The notes under the pieces: generated by a model | The model's database searches: none | Seen by the model: the letters and a program-made list of their open reading frames with translations, nothing else | Told to the model about the DNA's origin: nothing | Part shown: positions 28,046-37,361 of the stretch, one piece after another | Numbering within the stretch: position 1 is the stretch's first letter | How the letters are laid out: every line of letters starts with the position of its first letter | DNA from: Bacteroidota bacterium | Lineage (GTDB): Bacteria > Bacteroidota > Bacteroidia > Chitinophagales > Chitinophagaceae | NCBI GenBank assembly: GCA_947457075.1 | Contig: CANGUG010000002.1 | Span: forward strand, 1-64,000 | DNA: 64,000 nucleotides | Direction: 5' to 3' | Position numbers and translations under genes: made by a program

Positions 28046-28876
28046 ATGAGCGCTATAACAGCACAAGACATTAATAAGTTACGTCAAGCTACCGGTGCCG
28101 GTATGATGGATTGCCGTAAAGCATTGACTGAAACAAATGGTGATTTTGAAGGAGCAATTGATTGGTTACGTAAGCAAGGTCAAAAAGTGGCCGCTAAGCG
28201 TAGTGATCGTGAAGCAAAAGAGGGAGTAATTATTGCAAAAACATCTGCTGATAACAAAACAGGTTTTGTAGTATGTATTGCATGTGAAACCGATTTCGTT
28301 TCTAAGAATGCTGAGTTTGTTGCATTTGCGCAAAGCATTGCTGATGCTGCAGTTGCCAACAATGTAAAATCTGCTGAAGAATTAAATGCAGTATCTATTA
28401 ATGGTACTACGGTTGCAGATATGATCAATGATAAATTAGCTGCGATCGGAGAAAAAATCTCTGTTGCTAAATTTGAAAGAATTGATGCACCTTATGTTGC
28501 TTCATATATTCACGGTGCATACCGTATGGGTGTATTGGTTGCTTTAACTGCAGAAGCTGCTGAATTGGGTAAGGACTTAGCAATGCAAATTGCTGCGATG
28601 AACCCTGTAGCGGTGGATGCTGATTCAGTATCTGCTGAAACAGTTGCACGTGAAAGAGCTATCATTATTGATACGATGAAAGAGGATCCAAAGATGGCAG
28701 GTAAGCCAGAAGAAATGATTGCAAAAATTGCCGAAGGTAAAATTGCCGCATTCTTTAAGGAGCAAACTTTATTAGCACAGTCTTTCGTGAAAGACGGTTC
28801 TAAAACAGTGGGCGACCACGTTAAGAGCGTAGGTGACATTAAGGTTACTGAGTTCAAGCGTGTGGCTTTAGGTTAA
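28046..28876 (+). CDS. tsf: Elongation factor Ts
   Basis: ITAQDINKLRQATGAGMMDCRKALTE; start moved to the ATG at 28046. Confidence 0.95.
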   Translation: MSAITAQDINKLRQATGAGMMDCRKALTETNGDFEGAIDWLRKQGQKVAAKRSDREAKEGVIIAKTSADNKTGFVVCIACETDFVSKNAEFVAFAQSIADAAVANNVKSAEELNAVSINGTTVADMINDKLAAIGEKISVAKFERIDAPYVASYIHGAYRMGVLVALTAEAAELGKDLAMQIAAMNPVAVDADSVSAETVARERAIIIDTMKEDPKMAGKPEEMIAKIAEGKIAAFFKEQTLLAQSFVKDGSKTVGDHVKSVGDIKVTEFKRVALG

Positions 28877-28955
28877 ATTGCAAGCCATCACTGTTTAGTA
28901 CAAAAAATACAACTGATTCAAATTCCAAGGAATTAGAAAGTATAATAAATTAACA

Positions 28956-28986
28956 AAAGGGGGTCCCAAAAGGCCCCCTTTTTTAT
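28956..28986 (+). terminator. Rho-independent terminator after tsf
   Basis: aaaagggggtcccaaaaggcccccttttttat. Confidence 0.8.
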
Positions 28987-29074
28987 GGGTACACCATGGC
29001 TAATCAGCCGTCCATATAAATACCTTAAAACCTTATTCAAAATTTGTATCTTGCAAGTATAAATTTTAACGATT

Positions 29075-29791
29075 ATGCAGCCCAAATACAAACGCGTTTT
29101 ATTAAAATTATCTGGCGAAGCTTTAATAGGAACAGAGAGAACGGGAGACCCGTTCAATCCAAAAATTATTGAGCAGTATGCCAATGAAATTAAAGAAGTA
29201 GTCGCGCTGGGTGTAGAAGTGGCTATTGTGATTGGAGGCGGTAATATTTATAGAGGGATGAACGAGGCGGATAGTGGTATTGAAAGAGCGCATGGTGATT
29301 ATATGGGTATGTTGGCAACGGTGATTAATGCTATGGCGATTCAAGCAATGCTAGAAAAAATAGGCGTATATACGCGATTACAGTCCGCCATTAATATGGA
29401 ACAGGTGGCCGAACCTTATATCCGCAGAAAAGCGTTAAGGCATTTGGAAAAAGGACGTGTTGTTATTTTTGGTGCGGGTACAGGTAATCCATACTTCACA
29501 ACAGATACTGCGGGTTCCTTAAGGGCCATTGAAATGAAAGCAGATGTAATTTTAAAAGGCACAAGAGTGGATGGTGTGTATGATTCAGACCCAGAGAAAA
29601 ATCCTACTGCAGTTAAGTTTAATGAAATAAGTTTCCAAGACTGCATTTCAAAAAACCTGAAAGTAATGGATATGACTGCCTTTACTTTATGTATGGAAAA
29701 TAAATTACCCATTATTGTATTTGACATGAACAAACCAGGTAACCTAATGAAGTTGGTTAAAGGAGATGCAGTAGGAACCTTGGTTAAATAA
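29075..29791 (+). CDS. pyrH: UMP kinase
   Basis: [42 protein letters not shown]. Confidence 0.96.
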   Translation: MQPKYKRVLLKLSGEALIGTERTGDPFNPKIIEQYANEIKEVVALGVEVAIVIGGGNIYRGMNEADSGIERAHGDYMGMLATVINAMAIQAMLEKIGVYTRLQSAINMEQVAEPYIRRKALRHLEKGRVVIFGAGTGNPYFTTDTAGSLRAIEMKADVILKGTRVDGVYDSDPEKNPTAVKFNEISFQDCISKNLKVMDMTAFTLCMENKLPIIVFDMNKPGNLMKLVKGDAVGTLVK

Positions 29792-29826
29792 TGAATGGTT
29801 TAAAATGGCTTGGTTAAATTTATAAT

Positions 29827-31137
29827 ATGCGAAAACACAATTATATTTTTTTATTTTTTGCTACTCTTTTTTCAACTGAAAAATTAGCGGCACAAAATAA
29901 TTTAAGTTTAAAGGAAGCCATAACTATTGCGATTCAAAATAGCTATGATATAAAATTAATGGAGAATAATGTTGCTATTGCAAAGAACAATAATAACTAT
30001 GGAGTAGCAGGAGGCTTGCCCAGTGTAACAGCAACCACAACCAATAATAATACCCTTACTACTATTAATCAAACCTTTCCAGATCCTTCCAGAAATACTT
30101 CCAGGAATGGCGTTGACGGGGCTACTTTAAACGGCGGCTTAACTGCCACCATGATTTTATTTAATGGCTACAGGGTTGCTGCTACTAAAAGTCGTTTAGC
30201 AAGCATCGAAAAACAAACCATTGCAGCTTTGCAAACACAAATGTTGAATACCACTTCAACCGTGATGCAACAATATTATAATGTTGTAAGACAGGATGCA
30301 TTTTTAAAGACGATTGTAAAATCAATTGATGCATCTGAACAACGTTTATCCATTGTAAAGGCAAGACAAGCAAATGGTACCGCTAATCAAGCAGACTTAT
30401 TACAATCTAATTTGGATTTAAATGCATTGATACAAGCCAAACAAAATCAATTGTTAATACTTGAGCAAGTGAAAGCCGATTTATTCAATAGCATGGTAGT
30501 GCCCTCTAATTCAAATTATACTTTAACCGATAGCATTCAAGTGGATACAAAAATTAATTTGGCCGAAGTGGAGTCAAAAGTAAAAGACCATCCAATGTTA
30601 CAATCGGCGCAGCAATTAATTAATGTGAATCAGTTTTTAGAAAAAGAAACAAAGGCATTAACGTATCCAACATTAAGAGCTAATGGAGGATATAATTATA
30701 ATAGCAACAGATCGACAGCGGGTTTCATATTAGTTAATGAAAGCTATGGTCCATTTTTAGGATTGAATTTAAGTATTCCAATTTATGCAGGTAGTACAAG
30801 TAAACGCGCTTTTAAAAATGCACAAATTAATACAGTAAGTGCTAAGCTTCAATATGACAATACGGCGCAGGATATAGCAACCGAATTATATAAAACGTAT
30901 CAAAATTATCAGAATAGTTTAAAGCAAACTCCTATTGAAACGCAGAACTATGAAATGTCTGAAGCGTTATTAAATTTGGTAATGGAGCGATTTAAGTTAG
31001 GCCAAGCTACTATTGTAGATGTAAAACAAGCGCAACAAAGTTTTGAAACAGCAGGATTTAGATTAACAAGTTTAAAATTTACTGCAAAAATTGCCGAAGT
31101 AGAATTAAAGCGTATGTCTAATCAACTGACGTTTTAA
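29827..31137 (+). CDS. TolC-family outer membrane protein
   Basis: LSLKEAITIAIQNSYDIKLMENN; RFKLGQATIVDVKQAQQSFETA. Confidence 0.85.
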   Translation: MRKHNYIFLFFATLFSTEKLAAQNNLSLKEAITIAIQNSYDIKLMENNVAIAKNNNNYGVAGGLPSVTATTTNNNTLTTINQTFPDPSRNTSRNGVDGATLNGGLTATMILFNGYRVAATKSRLASIEKQTIAALQTQMLNTTSTVMQQYYNVVRQDAFLKTIVKSIDASEQRLSIVKARQANGTANQADLLQSNLDLNALIQAKQNQLLILEQVKADLFNSMVVPSNSNYTLTDSIQVDTKINLAEVESKVKDHPMLQSAQQLINVNQFLEKETKALTYPTLRANGGYNYNSNRSTAGFILVNESYGPFLGLNLSIPIYAGSTSKRAFKNAQINTVSAKLQYDNTAQDIATELYKTYQNYQNSLKQTPIETQNYEMSEALLNLVMERFKLGQATIVDVKQAQQSFETAGFRLTSLKFTAKIAEVELKRMSNQLTF

Positions 31138-31147
31138 TTTTTAATAA

Positions 31148-32251
31148 ATGCAATCAATTACTGTTACCGCACCCGGCAGAATTAATTTAATTGGAGAACA
31201 TACCGATTACAATAATGGATTTGTATTGCCTGCTGCCATACAAATGGCTGCTACTGCCACAATTACTAAGCGCGCCGACGATGAAATTCATTTAACCGCC
31301 AATGACCTAAACGATAGTTTAATTATTGACTCTATTGCCAACCTACGAATTAATGAAAAGCAATGGGCCAATTATATTATTGGTGTCATTGTTCAGTTTG
31401 TAAAAAAAAGAAAGTTTCCTACAGGTTTTGATATTCGTATTAGTAGCAATGTGCCCATTGGGGCAGGGTTATCAAGTTCTGCTGCCATTGAATGCGCCAT
31501 CGCATTTGGACTTAACGAATTATTTGAATTTGGCATTGATAAAATGGAATTGGCCTTGATTGCGCAAAAAGCCGAGCATGATTTTGCAGGTGTACAATGT
31601 GGTATCATGGATCAGTTTGCAAGCATGTTTGGTAGGAAAAATAAAGTAATGCTTTTGGATTGTCAAAATAGGGAATACCGCTATTTCCCATTCGAAAGGG
31701 GGGACTACCAAATTGTATTATTAGATACAGGTATAAAACATTCATTAGCGATTAGCGAGTACAATGTTCGAAAAGCAGCCTGTGAAAAAGGAATTGAATT
31801 AATACAAGAAAAATATCCGGCAATAGAATCCTTAAGGAATGTAACCATTGCTATCCTCAACGAATGTGTTGATGATCATTTAGAGGAATACAATAAGTGT
31901 AAATATGTCATTGAGGAAATAGAGCGAACGCAGGCTGCTACAGCAGATCTGGAATCGAATAACCTTATTGCTTTTGGACAAAAAATGTTTGCAACACATG
32001 CAGGATTGTCAAAATTGTATGAAGTAAGTTGTCCAGAATTAGATTTTTTAGTGAGTGCAGTTGAGGGCAATGAAAATGTGATTGGCGCAAGAATGATGGG
32101 CGGCGGTTTTGGAGGTTGTACCATTAATTTAGTGAAATCCGATGCAGTCAATGAATTCATAGAACAGCTTACTGTCCATTATCACACCCACACAGGGAAA
32201 CAGCTTACCCCTTATATAGTAAGCATTGAAGAAGGTGCACATATCTTATAA
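31148..32251 (+). CDS. galK: Galactokinase
   Basis: APGRINLIGEHTDYNNGFVLP; VPIGAGLSSSAAIE; GARMMGGGFGGCTINLV. Confidence 0.95.
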   Translation: MQSITVTAPGRINLIGEHTDYNNGFVLPAAIQMAATATITKRADDEIHLTANDLNDSLIIDSIANLRINEKQWANYIIGVIVQFVKKRKFPTGFDIRISSNVPIGAGLSSSAAIECAIAFGLNELFEFGIDKMELALIAQKAEHDFAGVQCGIMDQFASMFGRKNKVMLLDCQNREYRYFPFERGDYQIVLLDTGIKHSLAISEYNVRKAACEKGIELIQEKYPAIESLRNVTIAILNECVDDHLEEYNKCKYVIEEIERTQAATADLESNNLIAFGQKMFATHAGLSKLYEVSCPELDFLVSAVEGNENVIGARMMGGGFGGCTINLVKSDAVNEFIEQLTVHYHTHTGKQLTPYIVSIEEGAHIL

Positions 32252-32286
32252 GCACCATTTGCTTTAAAAAAATTACTTGCAGTAAA

Positions 32287-33225
32287 TTATTGATGCAATA
32301 AAAATGTTAGTGGAATATCAATTCTACTACTCCAAGAAGGTTCACTATGGTCCTGATTGATAAAATATTTTGTCATCCAATTTTTTTCAGTAAAACCTTT
32401 TATACGCATAACTGCATCTACTTTATTTTGTAAAGGTGGATATAGTGCATCCAGGGTTTGGTTACCACAATCAAAATATAATTTATGATTTTTGGGATTG
32501 GGTAAGTTTGTTTTTAGGTAATTAAAAAAAGCATCAGGAATGGGGTTGTTCTCCATTTCAAAAATACCTGGCCAATGAGTGGACATACAAATAGCCCCGC
32601 CAAATATGGCAGGATACTCGCATATCGCATACATTGAAATTAATCCACCCATACTACTGCCGCCGATAAATGTATTGTTAGCGTCGGTATAAGTTGAAAA
32701 TTGCAAATCAATATAGGGCTTCAATTCCTGAACAATATATTTTAAATAATTATCTGAATAAATTGCCTGGTTATTAAATACAGAGGCGTTGTTCGTTCTA
32801 ACAGCTTCAAATATTTTATTTTTTTGCACTGCTGATAAACTTTCAAAAGGTTTTTGTGGAAAGTATTCGGCATGCCTTTTTTTATCACCATTCCATATAC
32901 CTACTACAATTACGTCCTTAATTTTATTTTCCGCAATTAGGTTGGCTATTTTGTAATTAATATTCCAAGCCTTTTTGTTCCAAGTAATTGTTGAATCGTA
33001 TAACATTTGACCATCCTGCATATACAGTACAGCATATTTTTTATTTTTATTATACCCATCCGGAAGCCAAACATCCACAATTCTTTTATCAACATACTTT
33101 GATGATAAATGATCAATACGCACAATGGATCCTTTTGAAACCGTAGGAATACTTTGAGAAAATACCGTCATAGAAAGAAGCACTAGTGAAAAAATAAATA
33201 AAATTCTTTTTACTATTTTAAACAT
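32287..33225 (-). CDS. Exported alpha/beta-hydrolase (esterase, Fes/EstA-like)
   Basis: VDVWLPDGYNKNKKYAVLYMQDGQMLYD; GGSSMGGLISMYA. Confidence 0.8.
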   Translation of the reverse strand: MFKIVKRILFIFSLVLLSMTVFSQSIPTVSKGSIVRIDHLSSKYVDKRIVDVWLPDGYNKNKKYAVLYMQDGQMLYDSTITWNKKAWNINYKIANLIAENKIKDVIVVGIWNGDKKRHAEYFPQKPFESLSAVQKNKIFEAVRTNNASVFNNQAIYSDNYLKYIVQELKPYIDLQFSTYTDANNTFIGGSSMGGLISMYAICEYPAIFGGAICMSTHWPGIFEMENNPIPDAFFNYLKTNLPNPKNHKLYFDCGNQTLDALYPPLQNKVDAVMRIKGFTEKNWMTKYFINQDHSEPSWSSRIDIPLTFLLHQ

Positions 33226-33328
33226 AAACTTTTGTAGTTGAATAATTGAATGAATGGTAATACTAAAAGTAAATAAATATTTTTATTGTATTCATTTCTA
33301 ATTAACTTCATACTCCAAAAAATATTTT

Positions 33329-34393
33329 ATGATTTCTATAAGCCGTTGGTACCATTGCTTTATTGTTGTAATCACTATTGTCGTACTTGCCTGCAAACCA
33401 ACAGCGGAAGGACCGACGGTAGAACCAAAGCCACCAGTGGTTCCTACGGTGACGGACACTACCTTTATAAAAGGTGCTGATATTAGTTGGGTAACAGAAA
33501 TGGAGTCGAAGGGTATTCAATTTTATAATAAAAATGGGGTTGCAACCGAATGTTTTGCCTTAATGAAAGAAATTGGGATGAATGCCATACGTATTCGAGT
33601 ATGGGTAAACCCTACCAATAAATGGAATGGTATTGAGGACGTGATTGCAAAATGCGTAAGAGCTAAAAATTTAGGTTTAAAATTATTAATTGATTTTCAT
33701 TACAGCGATAATTGGGCTGATCCTAGTAAACAAGTTAAGCCAGCTGCTTGGAGTGCGGCTTCTTTTCCTATTTTAAAAGACTCATTAAAAAATCATACCC
33801 TGTTTGTTTTAAATCAATTAAAAAATGCGGGTATTCAACCAAGCTGGGTACAAATAGGCAACGAAACAGATGATGGGATTTTATGGCCTGATGGAAAGGC
33901 AAGTGTAAACATGCAAAATTTTGCCCAACTCATAACAGTAGGGGCGGACGCATCTAAAACTGTTTTTCCAAATGCCAAAGTAATGGTGCATGTGTCCAAT
34001 GGATGGAACAATTCATTGTTTCGCTGGATATTTGACGGTTTAAAAAACAATGGAGTGAAATGGGATATCATTGGAATGTCCTTATATCCCACTTGGGCGC
34101 CTGGAGGCTGGCAAAATGCCAATAATTTATGTTTACAAAATATGAATGATATGGTATCCAGGTATAATACACCAGTGATGGTGGTAGAAATTGGGATGCC
34201 CTGGGATAACCCTACGGAAGCCAAATTATTTATCGAAGACCTCATCAATAAGGTAAAATTGGTCAATGGTAAGAATGGCTTAGGCGTATTTTATTGGGAA
34301 CCAGAGAGTTATAATAATTGGCAAGGGTATTCCTTAGGCGCTTTTAACAATAGCGGTAGGCCAACCATTGCTTTAGATCCTTTTTTGAAATAA
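33329..34393 (+). CDS. GH53 arabinogalactan endo-beta-1,4-galactanase, lipoprotein-like
   Basis: VVLACKP lipobox-like; GADISWVTEMESKG; IRVWVNP; QIGNETDDGILWP; VVEIGMPW. Confidence 0.88.
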   Translation: MISISRWYHCFIVVITIVVLACKPTAEGPTVEPKPPVVPTVTDTTFIKGADISWVTEMESKGIQFYNKNGVATECFALMKEIGMNAIRIRVWVNPTNKWNGIEDVIAKCVRAKNLGLKLLIDFHYSDNWADPSKQVKPAAWSAASFPILKDSLKNHTLFVLNQLKNAGIQPSWVQIGNETDDGILWPDGKASVNMQNFAQLITVGADASKTVFPNAKVMVHVSNGWNNSLFRWIFDGLKNNGVKWDIIGMSLYPTWAPGGWQNANNLCLQNMNDMVSRYNTPVMVVEIGMPWDNPTEAKLFIEDLINKVKLVNGKNGLGVFYWEPESYNNWQGYSLGAFNNSGRPTIALDPFLK

Positions 34394-34464
34394 TTTGGTT
34401 ATAGAATATTTTCCTTATCTTAGTAATGTGTAATTCATACACATTGCTAAAGCTTGCTAACTCG

Positions 34465-37332
34465 GTGAAAAAACTTTTATTTTCATTAATATTATTTTTG
34501 TCATTACATGTTAATGCACAACTGTTAGTAAGCAGTCCTGATTTTATTACTGAGGGTGCAACAAGCACTACCATTATTGCTAATGCAACTAAAGGCAACA
34601 AAGGTTTATTAGGCAACACCAATGATATTTATGTGCATATTGGTGCCATCACTAGTTTAAGTACAGGTGGTGGAGATTGGAAATATGTTTTATCAACATG
34701 GGGAACGACCAATGCCAATTTTAAATGCACCGCACTAGGTAATAACAAGTGGAGTTACACTATTAATAGGGACTTACGCGCTTATTTTGGTATTACGAAT
34801 CCTGCAGAGCGAATCGTAAAAATTGCCATTTTATTTAGAGATGGCGCAGGCAATAATGTATTAAGAAATGCAGATGGATCTGATATGTATCTTAAAGTGT
34901 ATGACAATAATTTTAATGTTAAGATAGACAGCCCTTATTTGCAACCTTACTTTAATCCAATTCCAGAACCCATCAATAAAAAAGTAGGTGATACGATTTT
35001 CATTAATGGAAAGTCAAATCAAAATGCGAACCTTTCTATATTTTATAATGATACGCTTTTAACTTCCGCCAATAATGCAAACGTTGTAGGTGGCTTTAAA
35101 ATAATTAATACCATCGGCAATCAAAGAATTGTTGTGAGTGGAACCGCAAACTCAATGGTATCAAGCGATACAATACAGTTTTACGTTAATGGCAATCAAG
35201 TTATTGAGGATTTACCCGCAGGTATTGTGGATGGGATTAATTATTTACCAGGGGACACTTCAGCCACTTTGGTATTGTATGCACCGTTCAAAAAAAATAT
35301 TAACGTCATTGGTGATTTTAATAATTGGAAAATTGGATTAAACAATGCAATGAAAATGACAAGGGACAGTAGTCGTTTTTGGCTTCAAATAAATGGATTA
35401 ACTCCGGGAGTAGAATATGCTTATCAATATGTGATTGACGGAAATTTAAAAGTAGCAGATTATAATGCAGAAAAAATATTAGATCCTAATCATGATCGTT
35501 TTATACCAGCCACTACTTATCCTAATTTAAAACCTTATCCAACAGGAAGCACTAGCGGCATTGTAAGTGTATTACAAACAGCGAAGCCAACTTATAATTG
35601 GAAGACTAATAATTTTGTGAGACCTAATAAAAGTAATTTAATTATTTATGAATTACTTATTCGTGATTTTGCAAAGCAGCAAAATTTTAATGAGTTGCGT
35701 GATAGTTTAAATTATTTTAAAAAACTAGGTATCAACACTATTGAGTTAATGCCGGTTACAGAATTTGAAGGCAATAATAGTTGGGGATATAATACCAATT
35801 TTATTTTTGCATTAGATAAATTTTATGGAACAGAAATGGCGTTTAAAGAATTTATTGATTCAGCACATGCAAAAGGAATTGCCGTTGTTGTTGATATTGT
35901 AATGAACCATGTATTTGGTTCTTCGCCATTGGCACAAATGTATTGGGATGGAGCTAATAATATACCTGCTACCAACAATCCTTGGTTAAACCCCAATGCG
36001 ACCCATCCATTTAATGTAGGCAATGACTTTAATCATGATTCTCCTGCCACCAAATTATTGGTATCCAGGGTTGTAAAACACTGGTTGAATAATTATCGAA
36101 TAGATGGATTTAGATGGGATTTGTCAAAAGGCTTTACCCAAAAAAATAATCCTTCCAATGTGGGTGCTTGGGGTGCCTACGATGCAACAAGAGTCGCTAC
36201 TTGGAAAACTATTTATGATACTATGCAAAAAGTATCAGCCAATAGTTATTGTATTTTAGAACATTTTGCAGACAACAATGAGGAGCAGGAGCTTTCTAAT
36301 TATGGAATGTTATTATGGGGTAATGCAAATCACAGCTTTAGCCAATCTACCATGGGTTATGCACAAGATGCTAGTTTAAACAATGCATTTTCAAATGGAC
36401 GCAATTGGTCTAAACAACATTTGGTGACTTATATGGAAAGCCATGATGAGGAGCGTACTATGTTTAGAAACATTAATTACGGAAATGTAAGTGGCACTTA
36501 TAATGTAAAAGATACAGCAACCGCTTTGAAAAGAAATGAAATGGCTGCTGCATTTTGGGCATTGGTGCCTGGCCCCAAATTAATGTGGCAATTTGGTGAA
36601 TTGGGATACACTTATTCTATTAATACCTGTACCGACCTAACTGTTTCTAATAACTGCCGATTATCTGATAAGCCATTAAGATGGGATTATTTGAATAGTC
36701 CCAATAGAAAAGCATTGTACGATGCCTATGCAAAATTTTTAAAACTAAGAGCTAATCCAAGTTATACGAATGACTTTATTTCCAATAAGTATGTATTAAA
36801 TACATCCGGATTGTTTAAATCGTTCCAAGTAAATGGGGACTCAATAAAATTAGTAGTAGTAGGTAATTTTGATGTAACACCTCAAACAAGTAGTGTGGCA
36901 TTTCCGTCCGATGGTATTTGGTATAGCGTGTTTACCAACAGGTATCAAAGTGTATTAAATCGCACAGCTTCTATCACACTTCAACCTGGCGAATACTTTG
37001 TATATGCCAACAAAAATATTTCTACGCAGGTGATCACAGACATTTTAGATTTAAAAATGCCTGTATTGGATATGAAAACTAATTTATATCCTAATCCAAC
37101 GAACAATGTAAGTACCCTTGAATATAATTTGCCGGAAAGTGGTGTATTATCGATACACGCTTATAACATGGATGGTACAGACTTGGGAATTCTTTATTCT
37201 GGCTATCAAAATAAAGGCTTTCAAAAAGTGACTATCCGTAAAAACGGATTAATGAATACACCAGGAATTTATTTATTATCAATACAATTAAATCAAAAAC
37301 AAAAAATTCAAAAACTTTTAATTACCAATTAA
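34465..37332 (+). CDS. GH13 alpha-amylase-family protein with CBM48-like domain and T9SS tail
   Basis: NVIGDFNNWK; VVVDIVMNHVFG, IDGFRWDLSKGF, ESHDEERTMF; LYPNPTNNVSTLEYNLP tail; GTG start at 34465 fits the signal peptide better than the ATG at 34426. Confidence 0.85.
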   Translation: MKKLLFSLILFLSLHVNAQLLVSSPDFITEGATSTTIIANATKGNKGLLGNTNDIYVHIGAITSLSTGGGDWKYVLSTWGTTNANFKCTALGNNKWSYTINRDLRAYFGITNPAERIVKIAILFRDGAGNNVLRNADGSDMYLKVYDNNFNVKIDSPYLQPYFNPIPEPINKKVGDTIFINGKSNQNANLSIFYNDTLLTSANNANVVGGFKIINTIGNQRIVVSGTANSMVSSDTIQFYVNGNQVIEDLPAGIVDGINYLPGDTSATLVLYAPFKKNINVIGDFNNWKIGLNNAMKMTRDSSRFWLQINGLTPGVEYAYQYVIDGNLKVADYNAEKILDPNHDRFIPATTYPNLKPYPTGSTSGIVSVLQTAKPTYNWKTNNFVRPNKSNLIIYELLIRDFAKQQNFNELRDSLNYFKKLGINTIELMPVTEFEGNNSWGYNTNFIFALDKFYGTEMAFKEFIDSAHAKGIAVVVDIVMNHVFGSSPLAQMYWDGANNIPATNNPWLNPNATHPFNVGNDFNHDSPATKLLVSRVVKHWLNNYRIDGFRWDLSKGFTQKNNPSNVGAWGAYDATRVATWKTIYDTMQKVSANSYCILEHFADNNEEQELSNYGMLLWGNANHSFSQSTMGYAQDASLNNAFSNGRNWSKQHLVTYMESHDEERTMFRNINYGNVSGTYNVKDTATALKRNEMAAAFWALVPGPKLMWQFGELGYTYSINTCTDLTVSNNCRLSDKPLRWDYLNSPNRKALYDAYAKFLKLRANPSYTNDFISNKYVLNTSGLFKSFQVNGDSIKLVVVGNFDVTPQTSSVAFPSDGIWYSVFTNRYQSVLNRTASITLQPGEYFVYANKNISTQVITDILDLKMPVLDMKTNLYPNPTNNVSTLEYNLPESGVLSIHAYNMDGTDLGILYSGYQNKGFQKVTIRKNGLMNTPGIYLLSIQLNQKQKIQKLLITN

Positions 37333-37361
37333 CGATTCTTAAAACTTGAAATTGTAAATCT